A DNA stretch of 64,000 bases, from assembly GCA_902794005.1 (NCBI GenBank), contig CADBFO010000004.1, positions 105,698-169,697 on the forward strand. The letters run 5' to 3'. The position numbers were made by a program, and so were the translations under genes. Shown piece by piece: positions 21,366-28,760 of this stretch (positions are counted from its first letter, which is position 1; each line of letters begins with the position of its first letter). Under the pieces are notes generated by a model. The model did no database searches and was not told the DNA's origin. It saw only the letters and a list, made by a program, of their open reading frames with translations. This stretch comes from an uncultured Bacteroidia bacterium. GTDB taxonomy: Bacteria; Bacteroidota; Bacteroidia; Bacteroidales; UBA932.

Positions 21366-22991
21366 TTATTCAATGGTTTGGACGACGGCTTCGAACTGCT
21401 CTCTGTCGCCGCGGCATTTGTTTTTGATCTTGGCCCGGTAGTTATACACGGTATTGGCCGAATAGTGCAGGAGGGCGGCAATCCGGGACGACTCCACGAT
21501 GCCCAGTTTGATGAGGGCGAATACCCGGAGCTCCGGGGTCAGGATATCCTCTCCCTTGGGCTTGATCTCTTCCCCTTCCTGCAGCAGTTCGTTGAATTTT
21601 TCCACGAAGTCCGGGTACAGGTTGATGAAAGTTTCGTCAAAAGCCCGGTTAAACTGGGAAATGTCTTCCTCGATGGGCGGGAGGGCCATGATTTCCTCTG
21701 CCAGGTACTTTGTGTTGCCCCTCCGGATATAGGTGAGGACGTGATTCTTGTATTTCCGGGTCTTGGAAATGCTTTCGGACATGTTCTGCAGGTACAGGCC
21801 GATGTACTCCTGGCGAACCTTGTTGGCTTCCTGCAGGGCGGCATTCACTTCGCCCATCTGCTGGTTCACGGCCTGGAGCGAGGCATTCCTGCGCTCTACG
21901 CGGTCTTTTTCGGCCTGCAGGTCCAGGCTCATTATTTCCAGGGCTTTCCTTCTCCGGGAAAGGTTCATGAGCAGGAATGCCAGCGCCAGCATCATCAGAA
22001 GGGACACCGCCATGAACAGGATCATCATCCGGGTGCTTCTGGCGTTCTGGGCCGCATAGGCTTCTTCCAGCGCCGGAAAGAACTGGCTGATCTGCCAGGG
22101 ACGCAGTTTTCCGTTGAAGAACAGGGCATCCCGCATACAATGGTCGGCCACGTAGTTGAAGGCCCTTTTGATGTCGCCTTCCTCGTACAGGAGCGCGGCC
22201 AGGTCGTTCAGGGAAGCATAGTCCTTGGTGGCGTTCATGACATCCGCGATGGCCGACCGGGCCAGCCAGAGGACTTTCTGGTCGCGGTCTGTCTGGAGCG
22301 TGGACAGGAAGAAGGCTGCACTGGCATATTCGCGGGAATTCACCAGCGAAACCTCTACGGCTTTCCGGGCGAAATCCAGGGCGGCGGCGCGGTCTCCCCG
22401 GGAAACGGCCCGCGTGCGGCACAGGTTGTTCCATTCGTAACTTCCTTCTTCCAGGCCCTCCAGCAGGGCGTCGGAGTACTGGTCCCTTTTCTTCCAATAG
22501 CTCTCGTTGTTGGAAGAATAGGCGCCCATCTCTCCATACAGGTAGGAGGCGGTGTCGTAAAACTGAATCCTGAGTTTTTCCGGAACGGTGTCCTCGGAGT
22601 ACTGCTGCAGCAGTTCGAAGGCGTCGGAATGATAGCCTGCCAGGCCGTACTCCCTGACCAGCGCCAGATCCGTTTCCGTGAGGCGGACCGGGTCCTGAAG
22701 CTGACGGGCGATGGCCTTGTTGCGTTTGAGCTGGCTGAGCGTGGAATCCAGGTTGTAGAAACGGTATTCGTCGGAGAGACGGCGCCGGATCTCATACTCC
22801 TGTTCCGGGGAAAGCTTCCCTTGAAGAAGGTCTCCGAGGGCCTCTGTCCGTTGAAGGAAGTACTTCTGGTAAGTGTTTTCCATCTGCAGCGCGTGGTCCA
22901 GCTCCCGGAGAATGCCTTCGGTGCTGCCGGATTGTACGCAGCCTGCCACGACACAGGCTGTGCATCCCAGGACAATCAGTTTGCGTATCAT
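21366..22991 (-). CDS. Membrane-bound TPR regulator with C-terminal LuxR-like helix-turn-helix (DUF6377 type)
   Basis: 541 residues. The first 18 look like a lipoprotein signal (VLGCTACVVAGC). Residues 20-320 are helical TPR-like repeats facing the periplasm, one membrane segment follows at about 322-343 (MMILFMAVSLLMMLALAFLL), then a cytosolic coiled coil (350-410). The last 55 residues (ELRVFALIKLGIVESSRIAAL and HYSANTVYNYRAKIKNK) form a LuxR-type helix-turn-helix. This is the arrangement of one-component Bacteroidota regulators, which sense a ligand outside and bind DNA inside. Position inside the glycan locus, with its own promoter, makes it the likely regulator of susC. Whether the signal peptide is cleaved or is an anchor is unclear. 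Confidence 0.8.
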   Translation of the reverse strand: MIRKLIVLGCTACVVAGCVQSGSTEGILRELDHALQMENTYQKYFLQRTEALGDLLQGKLSPEQEYEIRRRLSDEYRFYNLDSTLSQLKRNKAIARQLQDPVRLTETDLALVREYGLAGYHSDAFELLQQYSEDTVPEKLRIQFYDTASYLYGEMGAYSSNNESYWKKRDQYSDALLEGLEEGSYEWNNLCRTRAVSRGDRAAALDFARKAVEVSLVNSREYASAAFFLSTLQTDRDQKVLWLARSAIADVMNATKDYASLNDLAALLYEEGDIKRAFNYVADHCMRDALFFNGKLRPWQISQFFPALEEAYAAQNARSTRMMILFMAVSLLMMLALAFLLMNLSRRRKALEIMSLDLQAEKDRVERRNASLQAVNQQMGEVNAALQEANKVRQEYIGLYLQNMSESISKTRKYKNHVLTYIRRGNTKYLAEEIMALPPIEEDISQFNRAFDETFINLYPDFVEKFNELLQEGEEIKPKGEDILTPELRVFALIKLGIVESSRIAALLHYSANTVYNYRAKIKNKCRGDREQFEAVVQTIE

Positions 22992-22995
22992 TCTG

Positions 22996-23003
22996 CAAAT
23001 TTA
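22996..23003 (-). promoter_or_regulatory. -7 promoter element for the regulator gene
   Basis: The minus strand reads TAAATTTG (exact TAnnTTTG), ending 4 nt before the start codon at 22991. It follows the terminator of the sus operon directly. The message would be leaderless or start within the codons. Confidence 0.55.
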
Positions 23004-23005
23004 AG

Positions 23006-23045
23006 AAAAATTCCGGGCTGTCCTCTGTCGGGGAAAGCCCGGAAT
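23006..23045 (-). terminator. Terminator ending the susC-susD-GH30-SGBP operon
   Basis: On the minus strand ATTCCGGGCT (23045-23036) and AGCCCGGAAT (23019-23010) pair perfectly over 10 bp and are followed by TTTTT. It lies 19 nt after the stop of the binding-protein gene, so the regulator and GH3 genes form a separate unit. Confidence 0.85.
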
Positions 23046-23063
23046 CCTTTTATCGCAAGAATT

Positions 23064-25709
23064 TTACAGTTTTTCGAAGGTCACCGTTTCCTTTCCTTCA
23101 ATGGCGTTCCCGCTTACGGTGACGGCGCTGAAGTCTACGGTGATGCGGTAGGTGGCACCTTCTTCCAGGTTGGAAGCCAGGCCGAAGTTGCCGTCATCGC
23201 CCTGGGACAGGTTGCCGGCCGCATTGCCCAGGATGCTCAGTCCCTTGCTGCTTTCACCGCCCCAGCCGTCCTGGAAGAAGAACTTGATGCTCCAGTAGTC
23301 GGTGCGGAAGCGCCCGCCGATCTCGGGATCGTGCTCGGTCACGGCTTTGCCCGTCATCTGGTACACCTTGTCGGCCACCTGGGCCAGCTGGTAACCGCCG
23401 GTTCCGGGCCAGCCCACCTGGCCGCCGTCCATCATATAGGAGGCGATGCCCCATCCCTGTACGTACAGGCCGCCCTGTTCCAGGTTGGGCGCACTGCCGT
23501 CGTCGTTCGTGCGGCGGGCCAGGATTACTTTGTGAGCCTGGTCGATGGTGACTTTGTATTGACCGTCTACGGCGTTGAGGTTGCCCTCTGCAAAGAAGTC
23601 GGGATCCCACCAATAGGCGTCCAGACCGTCTACACCGGTGATGGTGACGGCAGCACCCTTGGTCAGGGATACGGTGGCGGTATAGACATCGGCCCCGGTG
23701 AGGGCGGCCTCAGTACCGTTCACGGCCACATTGTCGGGGACGATGCTGCTCTCGCCCACCTTCTCGCATTTGAGCACGGCGGCGCTGCGGCCGGCGGTCA
23801 GATCCAGCGTAAAGCGGTAGGAAGCGCCCATTTCCAGGGCTACGCCACTTTCCAGGGCGATGTTGCCGCTTCCTTCATCGGCCTTGATGATGCCGCCTTC
23901 CACGGAGGCATAGCTGTTACCGCCGAATTCCCCGCCCCAGCCCTTCTGGTGGAACAGTTTAACGTCCACGCCGCTGAGGGCCAGCTGGGTGCCTGCTTCC
24001 AGGGTAAGCTGGAACACGTGCGGCTGCACTTCGGCCATGCACAGGCCCAGATCGGTGTTCCAGCCTGCGCTGAAGATGGCGGGTTTGCCGAAGCAAGTGC
24101 TGCCGATCATCCATACGGCGCCGCTGTTGTCGTCGGTGAGCGTGGCATAGCCGCCTTCACCGTTCAGGCGCTCGACCAGGAAGAACTGCTTGTCCATCTG
24201 GGCGGTAATCTTGTATTGGCCGCTCACCGGGACGAACTTGCCGTCCTCGGTGAAGAAGTCGGGATCCAGCTTCCAGTCGGCCAGGTCGGCGATACCCGTA
24301 ACGGTGAGCTGCTCACCCTGGGTCAGGTTCAGGGTGGCGGCATACAGGTCGGTGCCCACCAGGGTGGCTTCTACGCCGTTGACAGAGATGGTCTCTGCCT
24401 CGATTTCCTTCTGGCCCACTTTCTCGAAGCTCAGGATGGCGGCGGATACACCGCCCGTGATATCCACGGTGAAGCGGTAGATACCGCCCATGTCCAGGGT
24501 CTTTCCGTCCACGAGGTGGATGTTGCCGTCGCTTTCGCCGGCATAGATGAGTTCACTGTTCACGGCTGCATAGCTGCCGCCGCCGAACTCACCGCCCCAG
24601 CCTTTCTGGTGGAAGAGCTTCACGTTCAGGCTGGTCATGTTCAGCTGGGCGCCGGCTTCCTGGGTGAGCTGGAAGATGCCGGGTTCTACCTCGGCCAGGC
24701 AGATGCCGCCATTGTCCGGGCTCCAGCCGGCGGTCACGGGAACGGGTTTGCCGTAGTGGCCGGCTTCGCCGATCATCCAGATGGCGCCGGAATTGATGCC
24801 GGCATATTCGGTGGCGGAAACCATGCGTTCTACCAGGAAGTACTTCTGGTCCAGCATGATGGTCACTTTGTACAGGCCGTCCACGGCGGCGAATTTGCCG
24901 TCTTCGGTGAAGAAGTCGGGATCCAGCGTCACCTCTTCCAGGCCGAAGGGTGCGCCCGTGAGGGTGGTTTCCTGGCCCTTGGTGATGTTCAGGACGGCCA
25001 CGTAGGAAGTGGCATCGGCCATATTGGCGGCCACGCCGTTGAATTCGATGGTGACGAAAGGAGCGCCCGTCCAGCTCTGGGTATTGAACGAAATGCTGTA
25101 ATTGGGCGTGGTGTCAGAGAAGGGGATCAGCCCGTTGGCCAGGGGCGAGATGCCTGTGTTGCCGCTGAAGCCGAAATGGATCGTCCGGCCGTCGGCATCG
25201 AAGGGCGCCGTGACGATGGTGGCGTCCGTAGAGCCGCTGAATACGCCTTCGGTGGCATATTCGTTGCGGCCGGTGCGGGACATCCGGTACTCGTTGCCGC
25301 CGGCATAGAGCGTCAGGTACTCGAAATCCGGGCGGGACACGGCCACCGTCTTTTCCTCGGTAGTGGTGCCGAACTGGATGTTCTGCGAAACGAATCGCAG
25401 GGTGGCTTCGCCGTCGGGGATGTTCTTCTCGAACGGGACCTTGAGCCGGCCTTCATAGGTGCCCACGGTCTTGGTGCGGATGGTGGTGTCGGCCACGACG
25501 GTCTCGTCAAACAGCAGCGACACTTTCAGGGTGGACAGGGCGATATTGTCCTGCAGGTTTACGGAAAAGTTCACCATGGAGCCCATGAGGGCATTCTGGT
25601 CGCAGGTGATGGTCTGGCTGGGGCCATGGTCGGCAATCACCAGTTCCTTTTCCTTCTGGCAGGCAGCCAGGGTCAGGAGGGCCGCCAGGGAATATACTAT
25701 CTTTTTCAT
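23064..25709 (-). CDS. Surface glycan-binding lipoprotein with tandem repeats (SusE/SusF-like)
   Basis: 881 residues. KKIVYSLAALLTLAAC is a lipoprotein signal (Cys 17). After an N-terminal domain there are three successive modules of about 200 residues, each with DPDFF(T/A)E..G.., a short xKVTI/xKITA strand, (A/V)WMIG, and (in two) VKLFHQKGWGGEFGG; the last module has a diverged VKFFFQDGWGG version. The repeated aromatic residues fit carbohydrate-binding surfaces. The gene sits fourth in the sus operon, 4 nt after GH30, where surface glycan-binding proteins are normally encoded. It should hold polymer at the cell surface next to SusCD. The modules are similar at DNA level too, suggesting recent duplication. 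Confidence 0.85.
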   Translation of the reverse strand: MKKIVYSLAALLTLAACQKEKELVIADHGPSQTITCDQNALMGSMVNFSVNLQDNIALSTLKVSLLFDETVVADTTIRTKTVGTYEGRLKVPFEKNIPDGEATLRFVSQNIQFGTTTEEKTVAVSRPDFEYLTLYAGGNEYRMSRTGRNEYATEGVFSGSTDATIVTAPFDADGRTIHFGFSGNTGISPLANGLIPFSDTTPNYSISFNTQSWTGAPFVTIEFNGVAANMADATSYVAVLNITKGQETTLTGAPFGLEEVTLDPDFFTEDGKFAAVDGLYKVTIMLDQKYFLVERMVSATEYAGINSGAIWMIGEAGHYGKPVPVTAGWSPDNGGICLAEVEPGIFQLTQEAGAQLNMTSLNVKLFHQKGWGGEFGGGSYAAVNSELIYAGESDGNIHLVDGKTLDMGGIYRFTVDITGGVSAAILSFEKVGQKEIEAETISVNGVEATLVGTDLYAATLNLTQGEQLTVTGIADLADWKLDPDFFTEDGKFVPVSGQYKITAQMDKQFFLVERLNGEGGYATLTDDNSGAVWMIGSTCFGKPAIFSAGWNTDLGLCMAEVQPHVFQLTLEAGTQLALSGVDVKLFHQKGWGGEFGGNSYASVEGGIIKADEGSGNIALESGVALEMGASYRFTLDLTAGRSAAVLKCEKVGESSIVPDNVAVNGTEAALTGADVYTATVSLTKGAAVTITGVDGLDAYWWDPDFFAEGNLNAVDGQYKVTIDQAHKVILARRTNDDGSAPNLEQGGLYVQGWGIASYMMDGGQVGWPGTGGYQLAQVADKVYQMTGKAVTEHDPEIGGRFRTDYWSIKFFFQDGWGGESSKGLSILGNAAGNLSQGDDGNFGLASNLEEGATYRITVDFSAVTVSGNAIEGKETVTFEKL

Positions 25710-25713
25710 ATCT

Positions 25714-27216
25714 TTAATCATTCCAAATTGCTGAAACAACGGACTTGGCCGGTACTTTGATGGAGACGGAGTGGGCGCTGGACGCAAATACGAACTGCTG
25801 GTCCGTGGCGCTCTCGTTCAGGAAGATGACACCGGTGCTCTTGTCGGGATTGCTGAAAGCCAGGTAGCTGACGCCGGAGGCCGTGTAGCCTTCCGTCCCG
25901 ACGCGGACGGCGCCTTTCCGGATCACGGCCGAGGTGTGCAGCACGTCGTACCAGTGACTCTTGCGGTCTACGCTGCTTAAGGCATAGGAGCTGTGGCTCA
26001 CGGAGACGGCGCCGTAGCAGGTGCTGCAGCCGCCGGGACGGTAGGGCTTGCCCTCGTCGTCCAGCATCATGTTCCACAGGGTGATGCCTTTGCCGTACCG
26101 CTTCAGGGTTCCCATGACAATCTCGCGGAAATCTTCCTGCAGCTGGCCGCCGAAGCCGTGATTCTTGTAATTCCATTCGCCGATGGAAGCCTCCGTGAAC
26201 CAGATTCCCTTGTCGGGAGCGGCCGTATGGATGGCATCCAGTTCGCTCACGGAACCGCCGTAGTTGTGCCAGGCCGACCCGGCCGCATACTTGGCGGCGG
26301 CAGGCTCTTTATAGATGTTCAGCGGATAACGGCGCTGGCTGTCCATGTTGTCGTAATTGTAGTTGTGGTCGAAGAGCATGATCTTCACGCTGCCCAGCCC
26401 GGCGTTTTCAAAGGCGGGTCCCACCACTTTCAGGAATTCCATCTGGTCTTCCCAGGGCATGTACAGGCTCATGGAGTTGCCGTGGTTCAGCGGTTCGTTC
26501 TGCAGGGTGACGCCCATGACTTTGTAACCGCGCTTTTGCATGGCCTGGATCCACTTGACGAAGTAAGTGGCATAGTCGGCATAATAGAGCGGGTTCAGGC
26601 GGCCGGAAGTCCAGCGGTCATAGGCGGCGGAATTGTCCATGCCCATTTTCATCCAGCGGGGGCAGCTCCAGGGCGAGCCGATGATCTCCACCTCCGGGTT
26701 GATCCGGTAAATCTCGTCCAGGATGGGGAAGAGATACTGGTCCTCGGAGGGATGGATGGCAAAGTTCTCGATGCCCTTGGTGTCGCACCAGGTGTATTCG
26801 TCCATGGAGAAGTCGGAACCGCCGATGCACACGCGGATCAGGGAAGATCCGGCGCCTTCGGTGGGGCTGAACAGCTCTTTCAGGAGGGCGGTACGGTCTG
26901 CAGCGGTCATCTTGAGCAGGTTGTAGCAGGAGGCCTGGGTAATGGCCAGGCCGAATCCGTCGATGCGCTGGTAGCGGTCGTCGGTCAGGCGCACCACGTT
27001 GGGAGACATGGTGGCCGCCTTGCCGAAGTTGACACCGGAGCGCTCGAAGGCCTTGGCCCGGTCGAAGGTGGTGGTCCAGACGGTGGCGTCATAGCTGACG
27101 GGCGTCGTAGGCGTATTGTCGACCGGGGTCACGGGCGGCTGGTTCTCCTTGTTCCCGCAGGAGCAGGAACAAAGGGCCAGGAAACCGGCAAAGGTGATGG
27201 CAAGGATCCGTTTCAT
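25714..27216 (-). CDS. Glycoside hydrolase family 30 lipoprotein, probable endo-beta-1,6-glucanase
   Basis: 500 residues. The start at 27216 avoids overlap with susD and gives a lipoprotein-type signal (ITFAGFLALCSCSC). GH30 motifs: DGFGLAITQASCYNL, IRVCIGGSDFSMDEYTWCD, IIGSPWSCPRWMK, the acid/base Glu 241 in GVTLQNEPLNHG and the nucleophile Glu 342 in GIWFTEASIGEW. WNMMLDDEGKPYRPGG is the C-terminal part of the barrel, followed by a beta-sandwich side domain. GH30 includes beta-1,6-glucanases, glucosylceramidases and xylanases. A beta-1,6-glucan target is inferred from the partner GH3 and gene order, not from active-site residues. Confidence 0.9.
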   Translation of the reverse strand: MKRILAITFAGFLALCSCSCGNKENQPPVTPVDNTPTTPVSYDATVWTTTFDRAKAFERSGVNFGKAATMSPNVVRLTDDRYQRIDGFGLAITQASCYNLLKMTAADRTALLKELFSPTEGAGSSLIRVCIGGSDFSMDEYTWCDTKGIENFAIHPSEDQYLFPILDEIYRINPEVEIIGSPWSCPRWMKMGMDNSAAYDRWTSGRLNPLYYADYATYFVKWIQAMQKRGYKVMGVTLQNEPLNHGNSMSLYMPWEDQMEFLKVVGPAFENAGLGSVKIMLFDHNYNYDNMDSQRRYPLNIYKEPAAAKYAAGSAWHNYGGSVSELDAIHTAAPDKGIWFTEASIGEWNYKNHGFGGQLQEDFREIVMGTLKRYGKGITLWNMMLDDEGKPYRPGGCSTCYGAVSVSHSSYALSSVDRKSHWYDVLHTSAVIRKGAVRVGTEGYTASGVSYLAFSNPDKSTGVIFLNESATDQQFVFASSAHSVSIKVPAKSVVSAIWND

Positions 27217-27217
27217 A

Positions 27218-28747
27218 CTAATAACCGGCATTTTGGGACAGGTTGGGGTTGTTGTCCAGGGCCTCGGTGGGAACCGGCAGCAGATAGTGCGTGGGGTCCA
27301 TCGGGATGCGGCTCTGCCAATACCTGTCTTCGGCGTTCATGGCATCGTGCACCTTCTTGATGCGGTCGTTCTCCGGGGTGGAGTGGCGCACCAGGTCAAA
27401 GAAGCGGAAGCCCTCGAAGGCCAGTTCCAGACGGCGCTCCTTGAGGATGAGGTCGATGGCCTGGTCCTGCGAAGCGGGTGTGCCGATGGGCTCCAGATGC
27501 ACGCGTTCGCGCACTTTGTTCACATAGGAGGCGGCGCCGGACAGGTCGTTGGTGCAGGCCAGGGCTTCGGCGTGCAGCAGGTAGATTTCGGCCAGGCGCA
27601 TGACCAGGATGCTGCTCACATTGGTGGGCATCTTGTGCATGAAGGCGTAATTCTCGGAATCGTAGTAGTTGCTCCAGCCGCAGGAATCCCAGACGACGGA
27701 GGCATTCAGGCGCTCGGTGTCGCCCTCGTCCTGGTAGGCTTTGATCAGGTTGCGGGACGGGGTGGTCCACTTGGCCCAGGAATAGCTGTCGTTGGGGTTA
27801 TAGGCATTGCGGTGGTACATCATGTACACCCAATTGCCGCTGGATTTGGACACCCACTGGACCTCGAAGATGGATTCGGGGCTGTTGCGGCGGGCGTCGC
27901 CTTCGTCACCGGGTTCGTAGGCCCAGAGGTCGGCGTACTTGGGCTCCAGCGAGAAGCCCATGCCTTCCACCTCGTTGCAGTACTGGGCTACTTTGTTCCA
28001 GTCGCGCAGGGGCGTATTCTCGGCGTACACGCGGGCCAGCAGGCCCTTGGCGAAGGCGTCGGACATGAACATCTTGTTGGCGGGGTTCACCTTGGGGGCG
28101 AACTGGGCAGCCCAGGTCAGGTCTTCCACCAGTTTGGTATAGACCTGCTCCAGCGGAACGCGGTCCGGGAAGTACAGGGGATACACCTCTTCCACATTGG
28201 CGGCATTGATGGCCGGCGGGATGGAGAGCACCATGGGGGCGTCTCCCCACAGCAGGGTGAGGCGGAAAAAGCAGAAGGCACGCCAGATCATGGCTTCGGC
28301 CTTCCACTGGTCGCGCTCGGCGCTGCTCAGGGTGGCGTCCGCTTCGGCGATGCGGTCTATGTTGCAGATAATCTGGTTGGCGTTGGAAACCTGGCGCTGA
28401 TACCAGTTCCAGTCGCGGACGATGTTCTTGTTGGTGCCGTCCTGCTTGTTGCCTTCCAGGGCCATGATTTCGGGGGTGGAAGTGCCGCAGTAAGCATTGT
28501 CGGCGCGCGTTTCCGAGTATACCAGCCAGTCTTCCAGGCCAATTTCCTGGATGTCCTTTACCCAGGAGTTGTACAGGGAGTTGCGCAGACCCTCCATATC
28601 GGAGCGGGTATTGTACTGGGATGTGTTGCCGGATTCATCATCGGCAAGTTCTACGTTGGACTCGTTGTAAGAGGTGATGGGAGTGAGGTCCAGCGTGCAG
28701 GCAGAGAGCATGAGTGCGCTTGCGAGTGCGATATAGATCTTTTTCAT
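27218..28747 (-). CDS. susD: SusD/RagB-type nutrient-binding outer-membrane lipoprotein
   Basis: 509 residues. KKIYIALASALMLSAC is a lipoprotein signal (Cys 17), followed by TLDLTPITSYNE, the usual SusD start. WKAEAMIWRAFCFFRLTLLWGDAPMV is the conserved TPR core, and the C-terminal ILKERRLELAFEGFRFFDLVRH is the best SusD signature. SusD proteins cap the SusC channel and capture oligosaccharides at the surface. It begins 13 nt after susC and ends 1 nt before GH30. Confidence 0.96.
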   Translation of the reverse strand: MKKIYIALASALMLSACTLDLTPITSYNESNVELADDESGNTSQYNTRSDMEGLRNSLYNSWVKDIQEIGLEDWLVYSETRADNAYCGTSTPEIMALEGNKQDGTNKNIVRDWNWYQRQVSNANQIICNIDRIAEADATLSSAERDQWKAEAMIWRAFCFFRLTLLWGDAPMVLSIPPAINAANVEEVYPLYFPDRVPLEQVYTKLVEDLTWAAQFAPKVNPANKMFMSDAFAKGLLARVYAENTPLRDWNKVAQYCNEVEGMGFSLEPKYADLWAYEPGDEGDARRNSPESIFEVQWVSKSSGNWVYMMYHRNAYNPNDSYSWAKWTTPSRNLIKAYQDEGDTERLNASVVWDSCGWSNYYDSENYAFMHKMPTNVSSILVMRLAEIYLLHAEALACTNDLSGAASYVNKVRERVHLEPIGTPASQDQAIDLILKERRLELAFEGFRFFDLVRHSTPENDRIKKVHDAMNAEDRYWQSRIPMDPTHYLLPVPTEALDNNPNLSQNAGY

Positions 28748-28760
28748 AAGCTTGCCTTGT